64,000 nt of DNA from Solanum dulcamara (GCF_947179165.1 NC_077247.1:46730935-46794934); one strand, 5' to 3'. Shown: positions 23,801 to 36,089, numbered from the stretch's first letter. Made by a program: numbers and translations. Notes: generated by a model not told the origin, from the letters alone.

Positions 23801-26144
23801 TTAACTGTAACACCCCAATTTTTTTCGCCAAGACTCGAACCATTCTTCATGTGCGTGTAGGATCTAACTCAGTGACTTTTACTTGTATATATGAGTTAGG
23901 ATTAATTCCTAAGTATTTGAAGTGTATTAGATGTGTTTTAGGGTCATAAGGAATCCCTAACACCAAGCCGAGTCCAAAGAATTTCTATCGGCTAAGTTTT
24001 CCGATGAGTCCATATAAGTGTCAATTTCAAACGACCATATATCCTAAAATATAACGAATTGGGTATCCTGTGACCTATAAAATTAAAGGTCTTTGAGTCT
24101 TCTTTCCAACGCCACCAAGTTGTCTCATTTGGAGTTCGGAGTAAAAAGTTATGACCATTTTACTGAGATGCTCTATCCTAACAGAAGTCCGCGATGGATC
24201 CGCGATGTGAAGAGGACACGGACTCCACTGCCTAAGATGAACGACCCCCCCTTATTTTTTAAGGGTATTTTTGTCCTATAACCCTTTGAGAAGTTATTCT
24301 AATGTCCCTAAACTTGTAGAAATCAGTTTTCCTCATTAAAAACCCTCTCATTCACTTCTAAACATCAACGCTCAAGAATTTTCAAGAAAGTATCAAGTTA
24401 GGGTTCTTTTTCAAGATCTTTAACAAGGTAATTCCTTCATAGATTTCAAGCTTTCCAAACCAAACTTCTTCATCTATTTATGAATCGCTAAGAGAAATCT
24501 TCAATCCTAACCATAGAGTTTTCAAGAAAACAAATCTATGAATTTCAAGAAAGGGTCTCTTAATTGTTCTTCTTCAAGTTAAGATTTTTCATCAAGATTT
24601 ATGGAGCTTTTAGGGCATGTAAGGCTAACATAAAATATGGATTGAGTTCTTCCATATGCCACATAGATGTGTTGGATAGAAATTGTGAAAGACTTGAACC
24701 CTCCATGAACGTTTTCTTGAATTTTTCTAAAACCCTAGAATACCTTTACATACTATTAATTGATTGATGATCTTCATGACTTGAATTCTTGAACAAATTA
24801 CTTTTCACATGATATTTCATAAACTGTAGCCATATATATATTGATTGTAAATGATTATGTATATGTATTGATTGTAAATGATTATGTATATGTATTGATT
24901 GTAAATAATTATGTATATGTATTGATTGTAAATGATTATGTATATGTATTGATTGGAATGAAAAACACGAATTGGGATAGCTAGGAATGTGAATGACCTA
25001 AAATAGGAACATAACTTATTGTTGTCATACAAGTATATCTAACTACTCTTGAAAGATGTGATTGGAACTGATTGGATAGTATGATTTGTTGAAAGGTTTG
25101 ATTGTGATAAAATTGATAAATTGATAGGGGTCCACATGAGACTTGTCAATATGATTAGATTAAACTGATTGGATAGAGTTTTATGAGCATAGAGTCTTGG
25201 GAGGAGTATCGAGCACCGAATTGGGTAAGATTAAGTAATAACTCGAATCCAATAACTACGTCGCCAAACTAGGAGATGATTGGACCGTTAAAGTCAGATG
25301 TTTCCCAAATTACTGTCCTGACATGATAGGACTTGATTGATTGTGGATCCATGATTGTTGATTCGTTCCTACCCTGGCAAGGTATGAACGGACGTGACAA
25401 TAACGTCGGTTTGTTGTACTATCACTGGCTCATAAGTGATAGTTGTCGGATAAGAAAAACTCTTATAATAGTCTTGATAGTACTCCGAGTCGGATTGGAA
25501 TAGATTGGATTGAGTTGTATATGATTGGTTTTGTCTAAATCATATTCTTGTTTAAACTTAGGACATCTTGATTTAATTGTTCCTTCTTCTGAGTTGAGAT
25601 TCTGAGTTGATTTGATCCTACCCTGATGCATGTTTCATTTTGCCATTTTACATACTCGTACATTTCACGTACTGACGCCATTTGGCCTACATCGTTTAAT
25701 GATGCAGAGACATGTATTAAAGATCATCAACAGGCGCACCGTTGAAGATCTATTCACTTCCAGCTAGTTGGTGAGTCCTCCCTGTTTCCGTAGGATATCA
25801 CATTTATCTTTTCAACTTTGAGTTTGTTTTCCTTTATTTTGATTTGTGGTAGTCATGAACTTGTCATTGACATCTCTTGGATTGTTGATAGAGGCTTCAT
25901 AGATTAGAGTTTGGATAATGTTGATTTGTTTATTTTGACTAGTTTCATTCTTACTTGTTGTTAAATTGGATATGTGGTTGGCCTTTGACCTTATTTATGA
26001 ATAGAATCCTTGTGAGTTGAGTCTTCCGCTGATAGAATGTGACTGAATGAGAGTGTGATTGGATCAAGTAATTCGCTTGAAGGCCAGCAATGGATTTCGA
26101 GTGCCGGCCACGTCTAGAGTACCCTTCCGGGGCGTGACATTAAT
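23801..26144 (+). mobile_element. Solo LTR, family A (LTR 23806-26139, 2334 bp)
   Basis: It starts TGTAACACCCCAATTTTTTT and ends CTTCCGGGGCGTGACA. It is flanked by TTAAC on the left and TTAAT on the right, a 5-bp TSD with one mismatch. There is no internal retroviral coding. It is the same family as the inverted copy at 46372-49048 (shared ends and long collinear blocks) and the diverged fragment at 33840-34995. It contains a 27-bp minisatellite. Confidence 0.8.
24841..24957. repeat. 27-bp minisatellite, 4.3 copies, inside the solo LTR
   Basis: A unit starting TTGATTGTAAATGATTATGT begins at 24841, 24868, 24895, 24922 and (partial) 24949. Copies are nearly identical. 27 is a multiple of 3, so the minus-strand frame across it translates as a 9-residue repeat, an artefact. 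Confidence 0.95.
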
Positions 26145-26229
26145 TCTCTCTTAATTATTGAAATTAATAGTTATTTTGAAACAAATATTTTTAATATATA
26201 TATTAACTAAAAAAGAACGAGAGAGTATT

Positions 26230-28140
26230 GAAATTCTTATCTAGTATAATTTGTTTATTACTGCTTTCTGGAGTGGAAAACAAGCATTTATTATATTTTG
26301 CACTCCCTTTCGTTCCTGTTTAGTTGTCTATATTTGACTTAGCAATAAATATTAAAATAAATTTATTATATTTTCTTCAATTATTATAAATATTAAAAAA
26401 TGAATGTATTTAATAATAAGTAAAATAGCTATAAAATAATAGATTTTTTTTTTTCAAATTGAACAAAGTAAAGATGATTAGATGAGTATTTATTTTATAA
26501 GTATAATATACAAGTGAAAACGGAGAGAGAAAATATATTCCTATATTTTATTTTTCAGCCTTTTTCTTTACAAATAAAGTACTACAAGTGCATTTAATCC
26601 AGAAAACAATTGAAGTTATACTATAAAACAACTAATACCCCACATAAATTATTGATAGCAATAGACAATAGGCAGCCTATAATAGGCTGTAAACTTGCTA
26701 AAACTAGTTCCCTTGTGCCTGGAAATTAATAAATCTTTAAAATTCATTTAATGCAACCCAAAGAAAAAAAAATTATATAAATAAATGAATCTTAATTAAG
26801 AACGTGGACTTTTTTTTTTGATTAAAATAGATATTATTATATAATTAGCATCAAAACGGCGGTGCAAGTTGTTCCATGGGAAGCCCCTGGTCCAGTATTT
26901 GGCCATTACATTGTTTAACGTTTCTTATAAAAGTAGTTCCTGAATTATCTGTAATCAACACTTCGATCGCAAACAGTATAACAAGAAGGTGGACTTGTTA
27001 TACTGATTACTGAAATAAAGTATCAGTAGAGGATAAAAGAATAAAGTAACATTTTGCTTCTTTTTTTCTTGTTCCTTTTTCGATGAGGGAATAATCCGAC
27101 TAAGCAATTCCACTAAATTAGAATCTCTGCTTCTAATAATTGATCATAAAACCAAACAAACCAACAACTAAACTCATAATATTCAAAAATGATTTAAGAT
27201 GTTTAAGATATCTACAGTTTTATCTTTTAAAAGTTAACTAACTTATAGTAGTACCTGATTTAATTTCAACTACTAATCCAAACAGGACGAATCAGTACCA
27301 CGATTTCTAACTCCTGTAGTCAATGCTGCTAAATTAGGTGTTTTTAATACTCTTGTAAACTATGTGCAAGTAAAGCTAATCAAAAACTGATTCAACCACC
27401 TTTTTTTTCTTTAAGCATTTGACATTTTAAATATATTGATCCAACTAATTAGAATTCACATAGATCTCTTTGTTCTGAGGATTTCTTCATTTCATGAGTT
27501 TGAATTTGTAAACTTTAAATAAGCGTTGTATCATAAATTTTAAATAGTTTTTACTTTATTTCAAATTTATGGAATAAGAGTTGAAGATAGAGTCGTGTTT
27601 GGTTATACTTCTTGTAAAGGAGTGAAGAGAATATTTATTTTGAAATTATGAAGATAGAATTGGAAAACATGTTATAAGTTATTTTTTTTCAAATTTGGAA
27701 TACAAGTTTTCAAACTGAATTTGAAATTTTCATAATAAAATACGGATTTTAAATAAAATAAAAAATAAATAATGTTTACTATCTCAACTATTCCACCGGA
27801 TCACCACAATTATTAATGGTATATATCTAGTCTATCAAATAAACAAGTCTGTTAATTAATTGTGCCGACGGAATTACTCCATAGAGAACAATGTACCAAG
27901 AGAAAAATAAATTTAACTGCTAAGAGCCAAAACATAATGCCCCACTGTTTCTACACGAAAACTTGATAAATTGATCAAATTCATTCATGATTTTCCAATT
28001 CGATGTCAGAAATCAACGTCAATCTTTTTTTTTTCTTTCATCATGTGATCATTTTTACAAGGAATCTCTAGATACCACTTCTCCTCCCACCCCACCACTC
28101 CACCCCCACCAAAGCAAAAAAAAAATTAAAAAATATTTTT
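26230..28140. other. Intergenic, with one MITE-like segment
   Basis: At about 26303-26530 a Stowaway-like pair of ends is visible (ACTCCCTTTCGTTCCTGTTT and its inverse near AAACGGAGAGAG). The remainder is AT-rich upstream sequence of the TBL gene with no recognised gene. A small perfect inverted repeat AGCCTATAATAGGCT lies near 26673. Confidence 0.4.
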
Positions 28141-28159
28141 ATGTAGTTGTGGCTTGTAT

Positions 28160-28167
28160 TATATATA
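28160..28167 (+). promoter_or_regulatory. Putative TATA box of the TBL gene
   Basis: TATATATA lies 83 bp upstream of the TBL start codon, which would give a leader of about 50 nt. It is the only good TATA near the gene. The start site is inferred. Confidence 0.5.
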
Positions 28168-28242
28168 GGACAATGTACTAAGCTTGAAGACAAGTTCCTC
28201 ATTACGTGTTCCCTCCATTATTTCCATACCAAAAAGGCAAAG

Positions 28243-31200
28243 ATGGTTCTGTGGAGCCAATTGGTCATTAAATCATTGGTTTTAGTTAGTAGCATTATTT
28301 CTCTGTTGTTACATACTGGCAGAGCAGAGGTTATTGTACAAAATTTGAGTGGCCTTAGTTGGAAAAACAAAGGGTTAGTAAGCAGTAGCAGGTGTAACTT
28401 GTTTCAAGGTAGCTGGGCAATTGACCCTTCTTATCCTCTTTATGATTCCTCAACTTGCCCTTTCATTGACCCTGAATTTGATTGCCTAAAATATGGTCGC
28501 CCTGATAAGCAATACCTCAAATATGCTTGGAAACCTGATTCTTGTAACTTGCCCAGGTACCCTTTAATGTTCTTCTTCTAACCCTTTTTTTTTTTTTACT
28601 TTTTATATTTGCAATATAGACTTACAATATTCCAGGATAAGGCTGCGTACGCATCACTCGGGCCCAGACCCTATCACACCAATTATGTTGTTGTTGTTAT
28701 TGCAGACTTACAACACATTTTGAAGAAACAGAGAAGCTTTTGCTCTGTTTAATATTGTTTAGTACAACTCCTCTTGTGTGTGTTAGTCGGGGCGTTGTAA
28801 TAAATTGACAGTCAGCGTAAAAGCTAGTCAATTTATGATATATTTTCATACCGGCCTCAATTAGTTATGTAATGATTTACTAATAGATTATTTTTTTTCT
28901 ATTTTTTGAGAAATTTAGTTTTGATATCAGCGATTGTGATGTTTTACAGGTTTAATGGAAAGGATTTCTTGAAGAGATGGTCAGGGAAGAAAATAATGTT
29001 TATTGGGGACTCATTGAGTTTGAACATGTGGAATTCTCTGGCGTGTATGCTACATGCGTCGGTGCCCAATGCCAAAACTGCAATTTCTCGGACGGAGACA
29101 CTTTCTTCTGTCACCTTTCAGGTTTACACTCTGTTTTCCTTTATGTGTGTCTCTCTTTGTTTTTGGTTTTCTTGTTATCATTTCTGCTCCTCCCTCCTCG
29201 TTTTAGTTTTTAAAAAATTATCTTAAAATAAGTGTCAGTTCAGAAATTTAAAATCAAAATTGACAGCTATTTTTAACTATATACTTAACATTAAGAACTT
29301 TAGTGAGAGAAGAAAAAGGGGGAAAGGGAAAGGAAAAAAGAACAATCTTTTGCTATAGTATTTTAACTGTTTTTGATTGGGTGTAAAAAAAAAATTAATC
29401 GAAAGTATTTAATGACAGAAATGATTTTTCTAATCATTTGATGATGTTGAATTCAACAATTGTTAAAAGAACATATACGTTACGTTATTATAATTGTAAT
29501 GGATCATGATGTTGGTTGTTGACTTGTTGGGATAATGATGAAGCGGTGAAAAAAGAGGAATAGCCACTAAACAGGTGGATTCATCATTAATTATTAGGTC
29601 ACCAGTTTAAAGTCTTAAAATAAAGAATTTTTTATATCGAATATCAAACAATTAGATTAAAATTAAATTTTAAAAAGCAATAACAAAGAGGGCATAGATT
29701 TCAGCAGAAATAGACTAATCTTTCTGATTTTGAAAAGTTTATCTTTTAAATAACAAAAAACTTTATAAACTTAGGCATCGTTTTGGTGTGAGAAATAAAA
29801 ATAAATAGTTCAAAAATAAAATTTTGATCTCTTGTTTGATTATCAAATTTGAAATAACTTATCCCACCATTTATATCATAGTGATGAGATAAGTTATCCT
29901 ATATACCCGATAGGATAACTTATCTTAAGATAATTAATCCTGGAATAAAATAAAGTATGTTCACAACTAAAACATATCATTGAGATCTCACAAATGAAGT
30001 TTGAAAAGAATATATAATATATGTCTATCTTAGAAGTTGTTTCCACCCTCAATATGTTCACAATCATGTATGAATGATGATACTAATTTGTAACTTTATA
30101 AAAATGGAAATTAACTTGCTTAGAATAAATTAAATTCTATTGATAATATAAAAAAACTGTATACGTAATTATATACTCCATAATTTAAGGCTCGTCACAA
30201 AGCAAAAACACATGCATACACATATATGTGTGTTCTCACGTGCTCTGTCTTGGTTTCCCTCTGTTTTTGTTTTACAATATGAGACTGCAATTAGTACAGG
30301 AGACAGATGGAGCTGTTAAGGAAAGAGTTTATTTTCTCCAATTTTATATATTCTGTTTGGCAAATCGTGAAGGAGGAGACAACCAAGATCCAAATAAGAT
30401 GTAGAACAGGGGATAGAAAAGTTGTTTTTTTTTGTTTTTTTTTTTTGGTGACAGCAATAATTAATATAATACTTCAAACAAAATATGAACATTATTTGAG
30501 AACTGTGGTACCCAAAGACCACAGCCAACAAAGGAAAAAAAAGAAAGTTGACTTTTTAGGCTCCCAATAAAAAAACTTCGAAAGGTGACAAAAAGGAATT
30601 TTTTTTTTTGCCATGTCTTCAATATCAGTAAACCCGTGAACTAGTGAAAGGCATGCTTAGCCCTTTTCCATATTCTCGAATCTGCTCTAGCCCAATTATT
30701 CTTTCTTCTTTTCTTTTTTTAACTAAGGAAAGAGAATGACAATTGAGAATGGCATAAATTGCCTTTATTTTTTTTCTTGCTAGTAATATACTCTTATTTA
30801 ATACTCCAACATAAAAAATTTATAAGAAATACTAGCTTTATGATGTTTTTTTTTTACACGTCTCTTGAGAAAATATTAGTTAGACAATGTTTTTGACTAT
30901 TCTTCTGGTGGCAAGCAGCGGTTGCCAGAAGCTATAAACCTCATATCCATCTTCCTTTGTTATCAACCCTTTGAATATGTTCCAAAGGTATAGTTATCGA
31001 TGTATACCTACTCAATCTTCATATTTATTATCAAGTTGTAATTGTTGCATTTACAAGAAACCATAAGGGCAACAAAAAAGATAGTACAAGAGAAAAAAAA
31101 TAATAGTTGTGTTACCTGGCCAGAACATTGCCATAATCATTGGTAGGTCCAATCTTTGAAGGCTAGTTTTTATTGCGACTTTTTTGGTTGTCAGAGCATA

Positions 31201-32531
31201 AGTTCTTCACCTTTGGCCTTAATTATAAGCCACATCTACTAAAAAAAAATCTAACCTAACAATAAAAGGCATAGCTTTGTCATAAAAGCTCTGACAATTT
31301 TGTTGCCAACTTGTTACTCATATTTATAGAAAAAAATAAGGGTGTTCCACTATAGTTTTTGATACACTTTCACTTTTTTAGTTGCCTCATACTATCTTTC
31401 CCCTGCAGGACTATGGAGTTACTTTATTCCTTTATCGAACAACTTACCTTGTGGATATAGTCAGAGAAAAGATTGGACGGGTATTGAAATTGGATTCCAT
31501 TCAACAAGGTGATGCTTGGAAAGGAATGGATATGTTAATTTTCAATTCTTGGCATTGGTGGACTCACAAGGGAAATTCTCAACCGTACGATCCGCTTTCT
31601 CCCTTTTTTTCTAAAAACACCATATAATAAATCAAATTAAGACATAAAATGATGAAGAGGTGTGAAAAAAACGATAATAATTGAATCATATTTTTGTAGA
31701 TGGGATTATGTGCAAGATGGTATGAAAGTATCGAAAGATATGGACCGTTTAATGGCATTTTACAAAGGTCTAACTACTTGGGCAAGATGGGTTGATGGAA
31801 ATGTTGACTCCTCTAAGACCAAAGTCTTCTTCCAAGGCATTTCTCCTACTCATTATATGTAAGCGCTACACTTCTTCGTTTGCTCAATAATCACTCGAAT
31901 TTAAGTTTCATACATTGACAATTCCAAAATTATTCGTTTGATCAACTAACTCAAAAGTGTGTAATGGTAACCTATATTTGGTCGAACCCTTGAAAAGTGT
32001 TGCTGCACCTTTGTTGGATCCTCCAGAAATACATAGCTTCTGAAGGATCCGACACATATTCAACGGTATTTTTGACGAGTCCTAGCAACCATGTAGGTAA
32101 CCTAGACAAAGTAGATTAAGGTGCAATCATAGTCAGCATATAACTTAAATCCTTCTTACTAACCACTAATTTTCAGTAAACAGAAATGTTTCCCAGTCTT
32201 AAGAAGCTCAAAATTCATACTTTGTTCTATCTTGATCAGGGGTCAGGAATGGGGGGCATCAACAAAGAATTGTAATTCAGAGCAAATACCATTAGCAGGA
32301 TCGACATATCCAGCAGGGACACCAGCATCAGCTATTGTAGTTAACAAAGTACTAAATAGGATGAAGACACCAGTTCACCTCCTCGATATCACGTTTCTCT
32401 CCCAGTTAAGGAAAGATGCTCATCCATCAATGTACAGCGGCAATCACCCTGGTGTAGATTGCAGCCACTGGTGTCTCCCTGGACTACCTGATACTTGGAA
32501 TCAGCTTCTCTACGCATCACTAATTATGTGA
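28243..32531 (+). CDS. Trichome birefringence-like (TBL/PMR5 family) polysaccharide O-acetyltransferase, 5 exons
   Basis: TBL proteins acetylate cell-wall polysaccharides in the Golgi. Exons: 28243-28556, 28950-29121, 31409-31584, 31700-31858, 32240-32531. All introns are GT-AG, phases agree at every junction, and the product is 370 aa. Exon 1 gives a signal-anchor-like hydrophobic stretch (about residues 7-22) and the PMR5N domain ([43 protein letters not shown]). Exon 2 has the catalytic FIGDSLS (GDS near 124-126). Exon 3 has the [11 protein letters not shown] block. Exon 4 has WARWVD and ISPTHY. Exon 5 has the DxxH catalytic pair (DCSHWCLPG, Asp347/His350). The length suits the short members of the family (TBL36-45 type), but I cannot name the orthologue. 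Intron 2 is unusually long (2287 bp) and intron 1 carries a SINE-like tail. The gene looks intact. Confidence 0.93.
28635..28704 (+). mobile_element. SINE 3'-tail fragment in TBL intron 1
   Basis: GGATAAGGCTGCGTACGCAT, CGGGCCCAGACCC and a TTGTTGTTGTTATTG tail resemble the 3' end of the Solanaceae TS-type SINE as I remember it. No tRNA-like head is present, so it is 5'-truncated. It lies wholly inside the intron. Confidence 0.5.
29122..31408 (+). other. Long intron 2 of the TBL gene with MITE-like debris
   Basis: 2287 bp, AT-rich, between the catalytic GDS exon and exon 3. Around 29773-29960 it contains a repeat-like segment with inverted GATAAGTTATCCTAT/ATAGGATAACTTATC, typical of MITE interiors. 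Small open frames at 30307-30570 and opposite are not supported. Confidence 0.6.
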
Positions 32532-32614
32532 GGATGAAAGAACCTCCTCATATAATTTTCTCCTTTTAATCATCTTCCTTTCCACTTAAAAGAACTGTAC
32601 ATTTGTGGATGTGT

Positions 32615-32740
32615 GTGAAGACCATCAGCTCAAAACAGCGAGCAATCCAGTGCACGTTGCAATCAATGGCGCAGTACTCCTGGACTTCTTAATAATTGGA
32701 GCCAGCTTGTTTATGCAGCAGCAGTTCTTCTCTGAAGATG
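32615..32740 (+). pseudogene. Decayed copy of the TBL last exon, just downstream of the gene
   Basis: The frame at 32658-32735 reads CNQWRSTPGLLNNWSQLVYA and then AAVLL and a stop. The intact gene ends [20 protein letters not shown] and then LIM and a stop. The match covers the DxxH-containing tail, including the position of the stop codon. Sequence before it (about 32615-32657) aligns with the exon-5 segment coding [13 protein letters not shown], with indels. It is probably the last remnant of a tandem TBL duplicate. An alternative 3' exon is less likely, because the catalytic His is replaced by Gln and the upstream part is frameshifted. Confidence 0.75.
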
Positions 32741-32799
32741 AAGACTTCAGATTAGTTTTAACTGATTATAGTTTGTTTCTTTTCATAGGTGTTGGTCTG

Positions 32800-33835
32800 T
32801 GAAATTAATGATTCAAGGACATACAATAGCTTTTAGATGTAATAAGGTTGCATAGTAGTTTTGTTAATTTCTAGTTACTAGCTTGAAGTTTCCTTTCATT
32901 TTATTAAGCAATTACAAATAAAAGCAGAATCTCTCTGCTTATATATATCTGGATTGAGTCCTAATACATGTAAAGGCTTCTTATCCAGATATGGAATTTC
33001 ATATGTAAGTCAGATTTATGATGCACAACTAAGGGATTTGCAACACTTAGATGAAATTTTCACTATTCAATAACATATTTTGCACGGCCACCAAATGTTA
33101 ACATTGTTTACACTTACCATATAAGTTGAGAAAGGAACTTTCTTACAGAGTGTGTAAAGAAGAAACATGTACATATGATGGAAACCATAAGTAAAAATAA
33201 TGAACTTCATTGACTTTCATCTGGTTTGCAGATGAAGTAAAAAAAAATAATAATAAGGAATTGACTTTGAGACAATCGGAGATGAAAGATAAGTTACCAA
33301 CATGAATAGCAGCATTTACGATGTGAAGATCATCAGTTTATCTTCCGTTTCTTCAACTTCTACACCGCAGGAGGCAGGAGCATATCACTTACCATTTACA
33401 ACCTTAATATTCATGATTCTTGCACTATCAAACACAAAAACATAACCAACCAAGAACAGGATATGTTTGTTGGTATAGTTCAGAGCTGCTAACATCTTAT
33501 AGTTGTCAACTGCAACCTGTGATGGAGCAAATTATTTGTACAGTAATTTCTCCATATCAAATCGACTAGTCCCAAAGAAAAGTTTTTCATTCAATTTCAG
33601 TTTGATAGCAAAAGGATCACATACCTTTTGTTTTATAAAGTTCGCCGTGAGATCTATGTTGTATGAAACAATGTAAAAATGAGAAGCTATGATCGTAAGG
33701 AAAATGTAAGTATATCTCGTACTTAGGAAAGACTGATTTCACTGTTCCGATATCTAAATGATTGTTGAAGAGGCTGAGTGTTATATTCGGTTAAATTATC
33801 AAAATACCCCTACACGAAAGAACGCTCGCACAATG
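32800..33835. other. Intergenic, 3' flank of TBL
   Basis: Holds the likely TBL 3' UTR and AT-rich sequence. No gene recognised. Confidence 0.35.
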
Positions 33836-33839
33836 CATC

Positions 33840-34995
33840 ATCCGTAACTTTTTCGGCCAATCCAAGGTCGGAATGTCGATCAGGGGGAAAAATCATGTAG
33901 GAAAGTGGTCTTGATTGAATTTTAGGCCAATCGGATCAAAAGATAATTTTTTGGGGCAAAATTTCAATTCCAGAGAAGTGCGCAACCAGTCTACGTCGCA
34001 GACTTGCTCTCCCGTAGTGCAATTTTTCTCGAAATCAGGCCAGAAATCTTTTTCACAAAACTAAGCCATAAAACGCATTCATCAAATGCGATTTACCCTT
34101 TATTCATAAAATGCATTCCTAGAATGCGATTTATGTGTAATTTTTTTCCTATATTTTTCGGTTTCAGTGAGGGCATTCCGATCTTTTCTCCACCCCTCCT
34201 ATACTTAACATATAACTGATATAGGTCGTTTTCGACCTTATAAGAGTTTCTAAACCCATTTCTTAGGCTTTTTACACATTCAAGCAAAAGAAACTAGGGC
34301 TAAGAAGAGGAGAAAGAACTAGGGTTCTCTTTCAAGATTCTTCATCAAGGTAAGTTCTTTTTCATAGATTTCAAGCTTTTCAACCCAAATTCCTTCATAT
34401 ATACATGAATCGCTAAGGAAAATCTTAAATCCTAACCATAGGTTTTCCAAGACAACAAATCCAAGAATTTCAAGAAAGGGTCTCTTGATTGTTCTCTTCA
34501 AGTTAAGATTTTTCATCAAGATTTGTGGAGCTTTTAAGGTTTGTAAGGCTATTCATAACTTTGGATTGAGTTCATCCACGCACCGGCCCTACATCTCAAT
34601 GCAATCGTTACATAGTTGAGTTGAGTTTTAGCCCTAGTTTCTTGAGTTCTTGAATAAATTATAATCCCCATTGCTCATGAGTTGTTTCTTTTGAGATAGT
34701 TGTGGGTTTGTCTCGACACCTTCTTGATAGTTGATAAAGGCTTCATAGACATAGACTGAGTAGATTGGAGTTGATGTCCCTTTTGAGTCTGTTTTTGCAA
34801 ATACTATTATTTATGAGATTGAGTTGGCTTTTAAAATTGTTTACTTAAAAACTATTTCTTTATTGAGTTGTTGAGCTGTTATCCCCTTGAGTGTCTTATT
34901 TTGTATATCTAAGTCTTCCGCTGAGTGATTAGACCAAGTGGTTCGCTTGGGGCCAACAAGGGTCTCTTAGTACCGACCACGCCTGGCGTGACTCT
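33840..34995 (+). mobile_element. Diverged, internally deleted LTR fragment, family A
   Basis: The block 34320-34560 aligns closely and collinearly with 24410-24640 in the solo LTR at 23806. Shared features are CATAGATTTCAAGCTTT, ATGAATCGCTAAG, CAAGAAAGGGTCTCTT and AAGTTAAGATTTTTCATCAA. Its end (CTTCCGCTGA...TTCGCTTG..GCCA.CAA...CCACGCCTGGCGTGAC) matches the 3' end of that LTR. The middle, including the minisatellite zone, is missing. No TG...CA borders with a TSD could be found, so it is a fragment. Confidence 0.7.
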
Positions 34996-35489
34996 AAGGA
35001 AACTTCCATATCAATCTGCAGTTTCATCTACTAGAATGAAAAACCAGGCATAGATAATAGATCATGCATGAGCCACATAATCCACCCAACACAGTTGAGC
35101 CTTGCTTCCTTTTAAAGAATCCATCTCATAAACTTTAACCACTTTAACGAATAACAAACCTAGCTGAAATGCAACACGATCTTTTAATTATGGTTAGCCA
35201 TTTATCCCGACTGCAAATAGCATGTTTGGATGGACATCAAGAATGAGTCCAAATAGAGCCTACACCAACACTGAAAGAAAAATCACCTGTGATGTTGAAA
35301 ATTGAAATATAGCCTTGAGTAGCATTAAATTTATGGACCATGTAAAATCACTATAAATGGAGACATAAAAGTTGCTAGGAACTAGAGATAGAGAGTTATA
35401 CAAGTTAGACATATTAGTAAAATAAAAATGTGGCAGCTCACTAGGTCACCCTGCACAATGTGCACGGATGCAGCATTTGAAAACATTGT

Positions 35490-36085
35490 TTCCAGTTCAT
35501 TTTGATTATGTCCAATTCAACGCAAAAAATTTTCCAAGAGAACCTCATCAAGGAGGAAAGTTGCATTGGTAGCATGGGACAAGCTATGTGTTCCAAAGAA
35601 ATATGGCGGACTCAACATTAAAAGTAGCAAATTCTGGAATGTGACTTACGATTGGTCAACTGGGTCCATGGTCTCTAACTCTCTATATGAAGAACCAACC
35701 TGATATCTGGACACACCACCCTCCATTGGACTGCAGTTGGTACTGGAAGAGTTTGAATGTACTTAAAACTGATACAGTAACATGGTATCTGAATGATCAC
35801 TATTTGTTGACTCCGGTCTCCGAATGGTACATACTCTGTGGGTATCCATCCCTCAACTGGGGAACTGGGAGGCAATTCAAGAAGGAAGTTGTTGCTGCAG
35901 TATGGAGGACTATGGAACTGGAATTTTTTCAGAAATGAAGCAAATAGTAGCTATAATAGTGTCACAAATTAGGAAAGAAGTTACAGAAAGAATTGCAGTA
36001 GTACAGGGGTTGAAGAAAGCTGTTAAATGTCGTTTTTTTATTCATCGTTTGTGTAATCTTTTGGTTTGTCTATGGTAATATTTCA
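35490..36085 (+). pseudogene. LINE-type reverse transcriptase C-terminal fragment
   Basis: Read through, the plus strand gives RKVALVAWDKLCVPKKYGGL, then NIKSSKFWN and a Trp-rich zf-RVT-like stretch (WTHHPPLDCSWYWKSLNVLK). An approximate WRERN-type tail follows near 35905-35940. The KVAW..LC.PK..GGL block is typical of the C-terminal part of plant non-LTR retrotransposon polyproteins. Frames shift near 35820 and 35900 and stops occur. No 5' RT core or endonuclease is present, so it is a dead fragment. Confidence 0.65.
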
Positions 36086-36089
36086 CATT

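Larger units (their letters stand above)
23623..26225. mobile_element. Stowaway-like MITE split by a solo LTR
   Basis: The left terminus TTCCCTCCATTTCTTTTTAG (23623) pairs with the right terminus ending AAAAAAGAACGAGAGAG (26225). It is flanked by TA (23621-23622 and 26226-26227). Removing the nested LTR and one TSD copy leaves an element of about 264 bp, similar in interior to the MITE at 61638-61896. Confidence 0.65.

Noticed and set aside
24817..25032. Minus-strand ORF with a perfect 9-residue tandem repeat
   Set aside because: It is the translation of the 27-bp minisatellite inside a solo LTR.
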